In this document: in pieces, positions 45,001 through 57,000 of the stretch
How the letters are laid out: every line of letters begins with the position of its first letter
Position numbering within the stretch: the first letter of the stretch is position 1
NCBI GenBank assembly: GCA_964036195.1
Contig: OZ038460.1
Location: forward strand, 13,457,504-13,521,503
Source: Sphaerolaimus hirsutus
Lineage: Eukaryota > Nematoda > Chromadorea > Monhysterida > Sphaerolaimidae
Length of the DNA: 64,000 nucleotides
Direction: 5' to 3'
Program-made: the position numbers and the translations under genes
Notes under the pieces: generated by a model
What the model saw: only the letters and a program-made list of their open reading frames with translations
What the model was told of the DNA's origin: nothing
The model's database searches: none

Positions 45001-48000
45001 TTAGAATAGCGGGGCCATTGAAAAAAGCGCCTTTTCCATCCCCACGAAACCTAACCGACAACAAATTCGTTTTCAAATGCCTTCAAGTCTTGAAAGACAG
45101 GCTCAAATTATCTGGAAATCGGCATGTGCGTACGCTTAACTAGTGAGCACACTTCACTGCCTTTTCTTGCAAATATGGAACTTTATTCCGGAATTATGGA
45201 ACTTTTTCGCTTGATTTTTTTGTCGGCACACGAAACCGTGTAAACGCTGCTAAAAGAAAACACAGGCCATCCCAAGTGCCAACTAGGGTTGGAAAAAAAT
45301 CTATTTTTTAAACGCCTTGATTAAAAAAAAATCTATTTGTAAAAAAATTGATTAAAAAAAATTAAATTTAGATTTTTTAAACTCGCCCAAAATGGAGGTA
45401 AAGAGAAAAATATGTGTATGTTAAGTGTCAGATAATGTATTGTTATGTCTATTGTGGTCATATTATGACTGTGGAGTCATGGGATAGCGTTATAAGCAGT
45501 GATTTCTTTCAAAAATATCCATTTTATGTCGACTTATTACGTATATCGCCTTTTGTCGAACGTTCGTGACTTCAAGTGAAGTTCAGCATGGAATAGTGCC
45601 TAAATAAGGTTGTAAGAGAAGGCTAATACATTGCCAGAGATGCTACACACTGTAGAGGTATGTGAGAGCACATTGGCTGAATTATTTTATACCACCAATG
45701 GTAATGTGTATTGGAAATTGCGCGCTTGCGTGCAAAAAATTGCAAAATAGCTAGTGCAAGTCTACCAAAAATTTTTAATTTTAATTTTTTTAAATTAAAA
45801 TCAATTTCCACCCTGTGATTTAAAAAAAATTAGAAAAAATCAGTTTAAAAAAATCAAGTGCCAACACTCGGTTTAAATCTCAAATTGCTTCAAATTATGT
45901 TTTGATCATACGCAGGTACGGAAAACGTGCCAAGCTGCTGTACACATTTTGCTCGAACACGAATTGTTGGATCAAGGTTCGTTTTTTCCGCCAAGATTTT
46001 CATGTCCAATTTTTTCTTGGGTGTGTTCCGGGTGCATCTTATCAAATACCGCGAAGTTTTCCGTGTGGCCGAACTCTCTCGTTGACTACGTGCTCTGTGT
46101 TTACAAGTTTATGTGCAAATTTGAAGGTTTCAAGGTGCACGCAATGTTTCTTTTTTGTGAAATCTGCGTTGCTAGCCATTTTGGATTGAATGTAGCCTGA
46201 TGTAGTTTGGGATTGAATTTAATTGAACAAATGTAAGGCACCTGACAAAAATCAGAATGGTGGACAATTAATCTTATGTGGACGTCAATTCTGTGTGCAA
46301 CATTGTTTGCAGGGGTTTAGTTAATTTGGACCCCTCCGGGGGTTCATACAGATATAAAATTGCTCCTCTAGCTAGGGTAGAGGTTTTGGTAGATTTGGAC
46401 CCCCGCGGGGGTTCATATAAGTAGTAAATAGCTCCTCCGGAGCGGATAGATGGTTAAAAAATTTTGAGGGCGTGGTTACGGGGGTTCAATATACAGGCTT
46501 TTTCAAGTTGTAGAAGGAAGAAAAGGGAGAAAATTGCTAAAAGTACGTGAAAAATAGCTAAAAAATAGGTATATAGCTAAAATAGCTGAAAATAGGCCAT
46601 AAAACATGAAATAGTGATTATGACTGTGAAAAATCTATTAATAGTATGAAAATTAGCGATTTCGAGCGAAAATTGGGGCAAACTTTCGCAAAAATCGCTG
46701 CAGATAGGTAGATACTGAACGATTTGGGAGGAGGGATTCATGGCATAGTAGCCAAAAAAAATTGTGTCCGGGATAGATAGCTGGCGGATTCTGGGGGTAA
46801 CTGGGGAGTTTCATTCCAAAAACGCATATAGGTATCCACAATTTTAAATTTTTCAAAATCGCATTTTAAAGTTTGGCGATGGCCCGACGGCGCTATGTTT
46901 GGGCGACAAAGCTTGCCTTGAACTTTTCAGATGGATCCGACATTTCTCTACAATTTTTGTAACCTCAAATTTTGTTGGCCGATAAATATTTAGGGAGTTA
47001 TGTGAGATTTTGTAAATCACCCAAAATTGGGAATAAATCTGAACATTTGAAATAAAATGTTAAATAACTTCTTAACGTTGCATCGTATGCAAAAGCGAAT
47101 GACACGACTGCAAAGCCCGTGTCTAAAAGTTCCTCTACCTAAATTTTCAGATCAATATATACATGCATATTTGATTTATAGTGCAAAATATATTTGGAAA
47201 TTCACGTATGCATTTTTGGAAATGAAACTTTATTTTGTATGGGAATTCCGGCCAGCACTGCACGACCGCACCGAAGCACACGTGCATTTTTGGAAATGAA
47301 ACTATATTTTGGATATGTGCATTTTCGATATGAAACTCCGGCGGTCTGAGATGGATTTATGCATTTTCGATGTGAAAGTCTTGTTTTTCATAGTGGACTG
47401 GTCATGGATATGTGAACTTTCGATGTGAAAATTGCGATTTTTTTGAAAATCGGTACCACTGTATCTCGGGAACGAAATGGACTATAACGCTGATTTTTTT
47501 CTAAAATGTGAAAAACTATACGTGAAGGTCAAATCCACGCTTTACTCGATTTTTCTGGATTTGGCGCTTGTAAACTTTTGGAATGGAACTCCCCAACTGG
47601 GTTGTCAAGCGATGTTTTTAACCGATAAAAAAAAATCGCAACCCCCGGTAGGGTTCAAACGGGATTGACTTTTCGGGATCGGGATCGGGATTCACTTTTT
47701 GAGATTTCGGGATCGGGATTGGGGTTTCGGGATCGGGATCGGGATTGGTATTTTGAGATTTCGGGATCGGGATCGGGATCGGGATCGGGATTGGCCGGGA
47801 TTGGGGTCACGGGATCGGGATCGGGATTGGCATTTTTTCGGGATCGGGATTGGGGTCTAGGGATAGTGATTTTCGTCACTGTTCTGGCATTCACAGTTGT
47901 TCATAAAGGTCTCAAAACACTGTTGGATGCCAGAAAAGTGACATAAAATGGACGCTGGGGGTTTGGGTTCACATTTTTGCATGCAAAACTGTCATTGTCA

Positions 48001-51000
48001 TGTCATTTTTTCACTTTTTAAAATTTCCACTATTTTTCCCGGGATCGGGATCCCGGACTTTGGAGATTCTCGGGATCGGGATTTGAAAGTTTTCGGGATC
48101 GGGATCGGGATTGGTATTTTTGGATTTCGGGATCGGGATCGGGATTGGGGTTTCGGGGTCGGGATCGGGACTGCTAAATCCCGGAATTTCACGGGATCCG
48201 GGATCGGGATCGGGATCCCGTTTGAACCCTAACCCCCGGTCCGATTTTTAAAAGAAAAAGTGCTGGAGACAAATTTTGGTACTCATGCACTAGGTCAAAT
48301 GCAAAAAATTTTCACGCAGTTTCATGCAAGTAATATACCCATTGCTTTATTTATGAATTTTATGGCAAATTTGGTGGTGTAGCGTCCCTTTTCTGTGTGA
48401 TTTTAAGCATGTAAGGTAGCCTGTGCATTGTTGTGGGGAGTATACATAGTTATGATATGTATTTTCATATCAAACATTTATGCAAGTGCATCCATGTTCA
48501 CTTCGAAGGTGATTTATATTGTGTTCTCAGCAAGAACATAAAATTTCTGCAAACAGAATTGCTTATGGCCGATGAAAGGTGATTACTGCAAATATTCCAA
48601 ATTCATTACTTTTAAACTTCACAATAACCGACTTTCAAGCTATTCCAAAGCTATACAGTACTTACATTACCACACAAAGCATAAGTGTGCACTGCAGGGG
48701 TCTCCAAGATTTTGGCCCTCGCGGGGGCTGGATAGATAGCAAACGCTCCTCCGGAGAGATAGGTAGCTGAAAATTTTTCTGAGGGGGCTTGGGGGGGCTC
48801 GCGGGGGCAAAATATATAGACTTTTCAGTGCACAGAAGGCAGAAACGGGAAAAAAAATCGCTAAAAACGGGTTAAAAGTAGCTAAAATAGGTATATAAAC
48901 ATGTATAGGCGAAAGCCGCGATTTTGAAGGTGAAAAACTATAAAATGTATGAAAATTAACGATTGTAAGCGAAAATTGGGGCAAAATTTCTTGAAAATCG
49001 CTCCAGATAGGTCGATTTTGGGGATAGACAGGCAAAATTTTTGCCTCCGTGATAGATAAACCCATGTTCATATGGGTTTGGGCACTTGAAAATTTTTCAT
49101 TCAAAGATTTATTCCGCCAGAACGGGTGAACTCTGGAACTTTTGGCCGGTATCAAAAGAAAGCCAAAACATTTCTCTACAAATGCCCAGGGACACCCCCC
49201 AGCATAACGCCATGTGGGCCGCGCAACCAGCCCATACATTTTTTTATAAGAAAATGCGTTGCTCACTTGGGTTCGGGCACTGTCTTTTTATAGCGATAAA
49301 TCCGATTTTCAATGCTGGATTTCGGATTTGAAAACAGAACAAAGCTCTGGCTAGTTGCCAGTTACCCATTCCTTTATAAAATTCAGATGTGTAGGCTTTT
49401 TTCAACTCACGCTTCTTTAGGCTTCACAGATCAGTTGACAGTCATTTATCTCAGTTTTTTTGGTAAACTGAGTTGACAAAGCCACACACCACGTCTCATC
49501 CATCCACAATGCCCCCACCAAACAGAACGACCCTGAAAAAGTGCGATGAGGCACTGCACAGTGAACGATAATCACTGATTTGGATTGCTCAAGCACAGTT
49601 GGTGATTTTGGCAAGCAATTCTGGACATTCAGCAGTGTGTAGGCCACTGGAAACAACCAGGGCAGTTAGAGGAGGTTGTGGCAAATCTTTTATACACACC
49701 CACACTAGGGTTCAAACGGGACCAGTTTTCCGGTCCGGGACCGGGACCAAAAATTTTCTTATGTCGGGACCGGGACTGGGGTGTCGGGACCGGGACCGGG
49801 ACTGGCATTTTTCAATTGTCGGGACCGGGACTGGGGTGTCGGACCCGGGACTGGGATTTGTCGGGACCGGGACTGGGACTGGGTCATCAGAAACGGATTT
49901 TGCGGCAGAAATCAACACTTTTAATGCTATCCAAAATGTCAAAAAGTACTACGGCTTGCTTAATATACCTGTATTTGTTGCCTCGCGACTATATTTAGAA
50001 GCGTGGGAAAAAATATGTAGAATGGATGAAAAAAACGCATTTTTTCCATCCATTATCGGGACCACTACAAACTTCCGGGACCGGGACTGGGACCAGGACT
50101 GGGTGGTCGGGACCGGGACCGGGACTGGCGTCCCGGGACTAGCGTTCCGGGACTGGGGCGTTGGGACCGGGACCGCCCCAGCCCTACTATTTGCCGAACC
50201 ATGTACCGGGACCGCTGTCCTGTTTGAACCCTAACCCACACTTGAGGAAACCTCCCCAAATTCGTCACGTTTAAGTGCAAAATTTTGGGACTGAAAAAAA
50301 TGCAAAATTTAGTAGTAAAAGGTAAGAAAAATACTCATTTTTTTGCCGTTAAACGTGTTGAGTTTGGGGAGGTTTCCTTTAGTGGAGGTGTGTATAAAAT
50401 CTTCGCCACAACCTCCTCTAGCTGTCCTCATTGTTTACAGTGGCTGTGCAGGCTGCTGAATGCCCAGAATCACTTGCCAAGATCATGAACTGTGCCTGAG
50501 CGATCCAAATCAGTGATTATCCCTAGGGTGTCAACAAAAACTTTTTGGCGGAAAACGGAAACGGAAACGGAAAAAATTTTGCACTTGCTGGAAAACGGAA
50601 ACGGAAACGGAAAAATTTTTTTGCACTTGCCGGAAAACGGAAAATGGAAAAATGAAAGGCCGGAAAAAGGAAACGGAAAAATTTGCCAAATATATGCTGG
50701 AAATGGAAAAAAAATTGCTGAAATGTTGCCGGAAACGGAAAAAAATTTGCAGAAATTTATCCAGAAATAAAAAAATTTGCAGAAATTTTGCTAAAAATGG
50801 GAAAAATTCAGATAATTGAGAGCCTGCATGCATGTTTACCAGTTTGGCTGAAACAGAAAACAAAAAAATGAGCTGGAAAGTGAAAAAAGTTGGAAAAACA
50901 GATAATTGAACCGGAAAACGGAAAAAAGGCGGAAAAACCAAAAATTTAGCCGGAAAACGGAAAATGAGCCGGAAAAACGGAAACGGAAAAAAAATTTGGC

Positions 51001-54000
51001 GGCCGGAAAACGGAAACAGAAAAAAATTTGCCTGCGGAAACGGAAAACGGAAAACGGAAAGTTGACACCCTACTTATCCCTCACTGTGCAGTGCCTCATT
51101 GTGGTCGTTTGGTCGGTGGGGGCATTGTGGATCGATGAGTCGTGGACAACGATGGGTAAGTTCTCCAAAAAAAAACACTTTCTGTGTTTTGAGTTTTTCA
51201 AAAATGAATACCTGTGTTTTGAGTTTTTTTATTGAAAAAAACTTGAGTAACTCTGTTTTTATTTCTGTGTTTTTCTAAAAAACTCGAGTTTTTGTCTAAA
51301 AACTCAAGTTTTTGTCTAAAAAACTCGAGTTTTCCCCCCAAAAAATCTGATTTACAGCATTTTGATGTGGAAACAGCGGTTTTCTTATAAAATATTGGTT
51401 TTGCACATGTCTAAACACCACATAACATAAGTGTATTCATTCAAGTGTCAAAAACGTCCATAAAAATGTCCTCAATGAGGACATCCACCCACATCGCAAC
51501 ACCAGCATCAACAAAATGCTCACAAAGGACAATTTACGCAGTACTCCAAAATTCTTCAATGGATGTGCACTGTATGGAAGACTACAGAATTGATTTGAAC
51601 TACAACTGTATTTAAACATGTCCACCAGGAGATGTGCATGCCATCCTTAAATTATTTTTTGTTCCATCATAAAATTTGAATACATTATGTACATATTTAC
51701 ATGGTATACATGCATATCTTATCTTGTTTAGTTTAACTGAATTCATGTGCGTTTTGAAAATGTGTTCAACCACTTCGCTGAAAAAAACTCAAAAACTCAA
51801 AAAACTTTTCTGTGTTTCCGTGTTTCTGTGTTTCTGTGTTCTCCAAAAAAAAAAACTCATTTGAGTTTTGAGTTTTTCAAAATTTGTGAGTTTCCGTGTT
51901 TCTGTGTAAAACAAAAACACAGAAACTCAATGAGTTTCTGTGTTCAATTTCTGTGTTTTTTCCATCGTTGGTCGTGGAGCGTAGCTTTGTCAACTCAGTT
52001 TACCGAAAAAACTGAGACAAATAACTGTCAACTCACGCAACAATGATCAAGAAGCGTAATTGAAAAAAGTCTATCCAAATCTGATTTTTTAAGGAATCGG
52101 TTGCTGGCAACTACCCAAAGCTTTATTCTATCTTTAAGGCCAAAATCCGGCCTTGAAAGACAGATTTATCCCTTAAAAAAAACATGCCCGAACCCAAGTG
52201 AGTGTGATCCCCCCAAGTGAAAGGAGTGTGATCCCGAAATCTCAAAAAACTAATTCCGATCCCGAAATCTCAAAAAGCCAATCCCGATCCCGAAAAGTCA
52301 GTCCCGTGTGAATCCTAATGGTGGGTACAATGGTTGAAAAAAAACGTTTTTTTCAACTCCCATGTTTAAAAACAACAACAACGTTTTTCAAAATCAAAAA
52401 CGTTTGAAAAAAACATCGGCCAACCCTAGTGGGTACCGTATTTACTCGAATAATTCCCCCCTGTTAGACGAGTGAGGAAAAATGATTATCCCTCGAATAA
52501 TACCCCCCTTTTGTCATATGATAAATTTTTGTATCATATGAACAAAAATGGCATGTTATGTTGTTAATAAGGCATATTTCATGAAAATTTTAGCGAAAAA
52601 ATAATTCCTTGAATAATTCCCCTTTCGAATAGCTTCCCTCAAAAAAGTGTGATGAAGAATAATTCCCCGGGAAATATTCGACTAAATACTGTAATTTTTT
52701 CAGTGCGCGCCGCCGCATTGTTGCCGAAGTTACGCTAACTACATATAGATTTTTTGACTGATATGGCGCCTGGTATGCACATGTGTAATGAACCCTTAAT
52801 TGAGGGTGGTCATCTGCTGTCGGACAAAAATCAAACATTTCAGATGGGTTTCGGGGGAGGGGATTGAAAGCAGCTACTGTATTTCTTCTAATAGAACGGC
52901 CCTGTTCTATCTTTTTCGTCAACGTCTTTACCTGCCGCTCTATTGGAGGCTGCCGTTCTATTTTTTTGTCGAACCTTTTCACACGATTTTCATTTAAACG
53001 TAGTATTTTTACATTTTCAGTGAGCGACATTTTAATATCGGAGCATCAATGGAGCATCACAAAACCAAATCTGAAAACAACACCTGAATCATAATTCTGA
53101 ACGCACTGGATGTTCTCACCATCAATTTTTCAAATATATTTGTGTTTTGGCGCTCTTACAACGTAGTTTCTACCTGCCGTACTATTGGAGGTGCCGTTCT
53201 ATTGGAGGCTGCCGTTCTATTCTTTTGGTGGGTGTAAAAAAGTGCCAAAACCTGCCGTTCTACTGGAGGTGCCGTTCTATTGGAGGTTAGGATGGCCAAA
53301 AAATGTTTCTTAAACGACCCTTAAAAAATGTTTTTTATTATTTAAAACGATTTTCGTAATGCAATGTTATTTATAAAGCGAAACGGCTGGGAAAAAAATG
53401 CATCCACTGTGGCAAAATCACATTGCGACCGATCCTGGTTGTATTATAATGTAGGTATTTGTTATCGCTTGACGCGTCTTATTTTCAGCATTTGGCCATT
53501 CCACCCCGCCTGGGTTTCGCTGCGCTGAATGCATACCTCGCTCGATCATTTCCATATTCACCTGATGTATGGAATGTCATGTTTTTTTTGTTGAAATTAC
53601 GCGCTCATGACCTTGGGCTTTGTCCGTGATGGAAGCTCGTTTCCCACGGCGCTTCGGTCTTTTAACATTCCCTTGTTCCCATGGAGGCTCGTACTGAATA
53701 GCGAAATGATCAAAATTGTAGCTATTTTGGAACACGCAACAAAAAAATTTGAAAGGTTTTTTGTGCAACTATATTTTGAGCCTTTTCTTATCTGGATTCC
53801 TTCATTTTGACTGCTAGTGTCATTTACGCTGGTTAAAAACGCTGGTTAATGTGACGGGTTTATGAAAACGCTCAGGTTAAAGCCTTTTCAAAATCCGTTT
53901 GAAAAGTCAACCAAAATAATAACCGTATATCCTCGAATAATACCCCATGGGAGTTATTATTTCGCCAGGGGTTTACAAGTTTGCGATGGGGGGGGGGTAT

Positions 54001-57000
54001 TCGAGGGAGAGTTAATCCGTTGCTATACCTGACCGGGCTGGGTGGTGGGGGTTGTTGTTTAGTTATGTAGGTTGGGTACTGATATAGGAACAGGAAAAAC
54101 ACACATTTTGCAGGATTCTGGACTTGGAAAGTCTATTATCGTATAAAGTTCAATTACGGTTTGCGATAGGAACTGCTCGTTCACGGTTCCCAGTTATCCG
54201 GGTCGGAATTCAGTTTAAATCATTTGATATGGAACCTCGATATCGATATTCGATATTAAAAAATGGTCGATATTCGATATTTCGATATTTCGATATTTTC
54301 GATATTCGATATTGCGATTTGCTTTTGGTATAGCAAGGCATATTTCAAGTGACATATTGTATTTTCATGTGGTTGCACGCATGGTTAATCATCTCTTTAG
54401 TTAAATGTGAATGGTACAAGTGATTTTAACAAGGTTTACATCACTCAAAAGAAGAACATGTAGAGAAAAAAAACATGATGAATCAATGTGTATCAGACAA
54501 ATAACAATTGGTAGATATTACAGTTTATACTGATAACCTGATTGCTAAGGGCATGTTGCAAAAAATAGAATATCAGCATTTTCTGGCATCAAATTTAGCA
54601 CTCCTACAAAAATAACATTATAAGTACTGTACTTTTACTCATCTAATACAATTCTCAGATCAGATCAAGCACATCAGATCAATCATAAATATCTCAAAAT
54701 GAAAATGATAACTTTTTTTGGGACACAATATAGGTTCGATATATCGAAAAAATGGTCGATATTTGATATCGATATTCGATATTTTTTCAAAATTTTCGAT
54801 ATCGATATTCGATATTTTTTTAAAATTTTCGATATCGATATTTGATATTCGATATTAAAAAATGGTCGATATCCGATATTCGATATATCGTTTGAACCCT
54901 ATGTATGGCTGTTCCATCCACTCCATGTGATTACTAAAAAACGCAAAGATATCTTTTACAAGTATGTACAGGGGTGGGCATCTTCAGTTACCGCTGGGAA
55001 AATGTGATAGATTGAGCTACGGTTGAGCTATCAGAATGAAATTTTAACACAATGGAGTAGACTCCATAGGACACCTATTCTGAAGTTTGCAACCCAAACG
55101 GCCACATTTTGGGTGAGTTGTGGAACACACGGTTTTTAGTGTAATTTTGTGACTTGGCGTCACCCATAGGATAAATCGAGGGTGGCATTTGAGGGGGGGG
55201 GGCATCGGTCATTGGTGTCGTCCCATTCTGTCGTACATCGGCCGATTTTGATGCCCTTTGAGTATGTTGTGGTCGCGCTTACTACCAAATTCTTTTTTTA
55301 CTCGAATAGTCCCCCAGTCCCGAGATAAGGGGGGTGAAGTCACAAAATTACACTAAAAACTGTGTGTTCCACAACTCCTCCAAACTGTGGCCGTTTGGGT
55401 TGCAAACTTCAGCATAGGTGTCCTATGGAGTCTACTCTATTGTGTTAAAATTTCATTGTGATAGCTCAACTGTAGCTCAAGCTATCGCGTTTTTCCAGCG
55501 GTAACTGAAGATGCCCACCCCTGTATTTACTGTCTTTGAAGTTAGCGTTTTTCAGCCATATCTTATCCTTCTGACACTTGCCTCATATAAAAAGGCGGTT
55601 CAAAACAAATGTGGAGCCCTTTCGCCAAGCCAGATGTGAACGAAAACGTGAAAACACAAATAGTTTACCGATAAACATTTGTTTATACAATTCCCTTTTC
55701 AAAATGCTGAGAATGATTGCTTGGAAATTCTTATCCGCATTGCTTGCCATGTCGTTTCCAATAATTCCCGCTGTGTAACGATGGCAAATCCTCCGGAAAA
55801 CGTGTTTAATTTTTGTAGAATTATGGCTTTTCGTATTTCGCTTTTTGCACATAAATAGTTTTCAGTTTTAGAATTAAGTTTTCTAATTTTCGAGTTTCAG
55901 AATTTTTGGTATATTTACTTTTGATTTTGTTTCTGTTCAATTGCTACATTTTTCCTGTCAATTTTGAATAGATCTTTGTTTCACAGTTCTCCAAGCTGTT
56001 ACCATTGGAACATAAATTATGATAAGGCATATTTGCACAATTTTGTTTGCTACTGCAAAAAATAAATAGGCAAAAAATATTGGTATAAAATATATATATT
56101 AAATTCTTTCAACGTGTAGAAGGCAGAAAAGGGTAAAATATCTTTAAAAATGGGGCAAACATACCTAGCTAAAAATAGGTAAATATACAAGTACATATAC
56201 AGTATACAAGTATATAACTAAAATAGCTGAAAACAGGCAATAAGAGACATTCACTAGTAATTTTGAAGATGGAAATGGGCCAAAAATCATGAATGTTAGT
56301 GATTTTAAGGAAAAGTCAGGGCAATGTGAGGTGGTGGGGGGTTCAGGGGGTAGTAGGCAAAAATTTGCTCCCGGGAAAGATAGATAGCTGGTGGTTTGGT
56401 AACCACTCCCCCATTTGAGACTCCTTAAGTTTAGAATTATGTTTCCGCATTTTATTCATGGAACTTAAACCAAAGAATTCTATAATTTTTCTAGGACAAT
56501 TTTTTTTTCAGTTCCAGTTCAATAAAAACTAGACGCGGCCAAAAAAAATCGAAAACGTTTTTTTTTCCATTTTCGAATATCTGTTTGCCATCGTTCCCGC
56601 GGCGTCAGTTTGTTTCGCGCCAGATGTGCCCACGTTGCCGGCGCGCCGCTCTTTGTTTGGTACTCTTTGCAATGTGTGATTGAATCTTGATGAATTTCAC
56701 GCGGCACCATATCGCCGCGTTCGGTTGATTGACGTGTATAAAAAGGTTTTGTTTTCATTTCCGGCTTCATCGAGAGAAGTCTTTTGAATTCGGCTGTCTT
56801 TTGAACTTATTGAATCGTGTAGATCTTTACGTGAATCACGTGTTTGGCGCTGGTAAATGATATGGTGCCATGTGTGGAATGCTTTTGTCCAGCCGTGAAT
56901 CATCGTGAAATTTGCCGCGCTATTTTCGGACTATCTTGACCGCCAGAAGCGTTCACCAAAATTTGGTCCCTGTGGTGTGATATTTTACGGGGGATTTTTT

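Larger units (their letters stand above)
49261..52205. mobile_element. Foldback element carrying three nested insertions (PPP4R1 intron 4)
   Basis: The outer arms begin GCTCACTTGGGTTCGGGCA and end with its mirror near 52205. Further mirrored blocks include AGTTGCCAG/CTGGCAACT and AAACTGAGTTGACAAAG, and AGGAGGTTGTGGC against GCCACAACCTCCTC. Removing the three insertions leaves about 1 kb. Confidence 0.75.

Noticed and set aside
50492-51235. Long Lys/Glu- or Phe-rich frames
   Set aside because: Translations of GGAAACGG repeats, no protein-like composition.
54969-55523. 8-bp duplication for the CAGGGGTGGGCATC foldback
   Set aside because: Flanks AGTATGTA and TATTTACT do not match; the element call rests on its inverted arms only.
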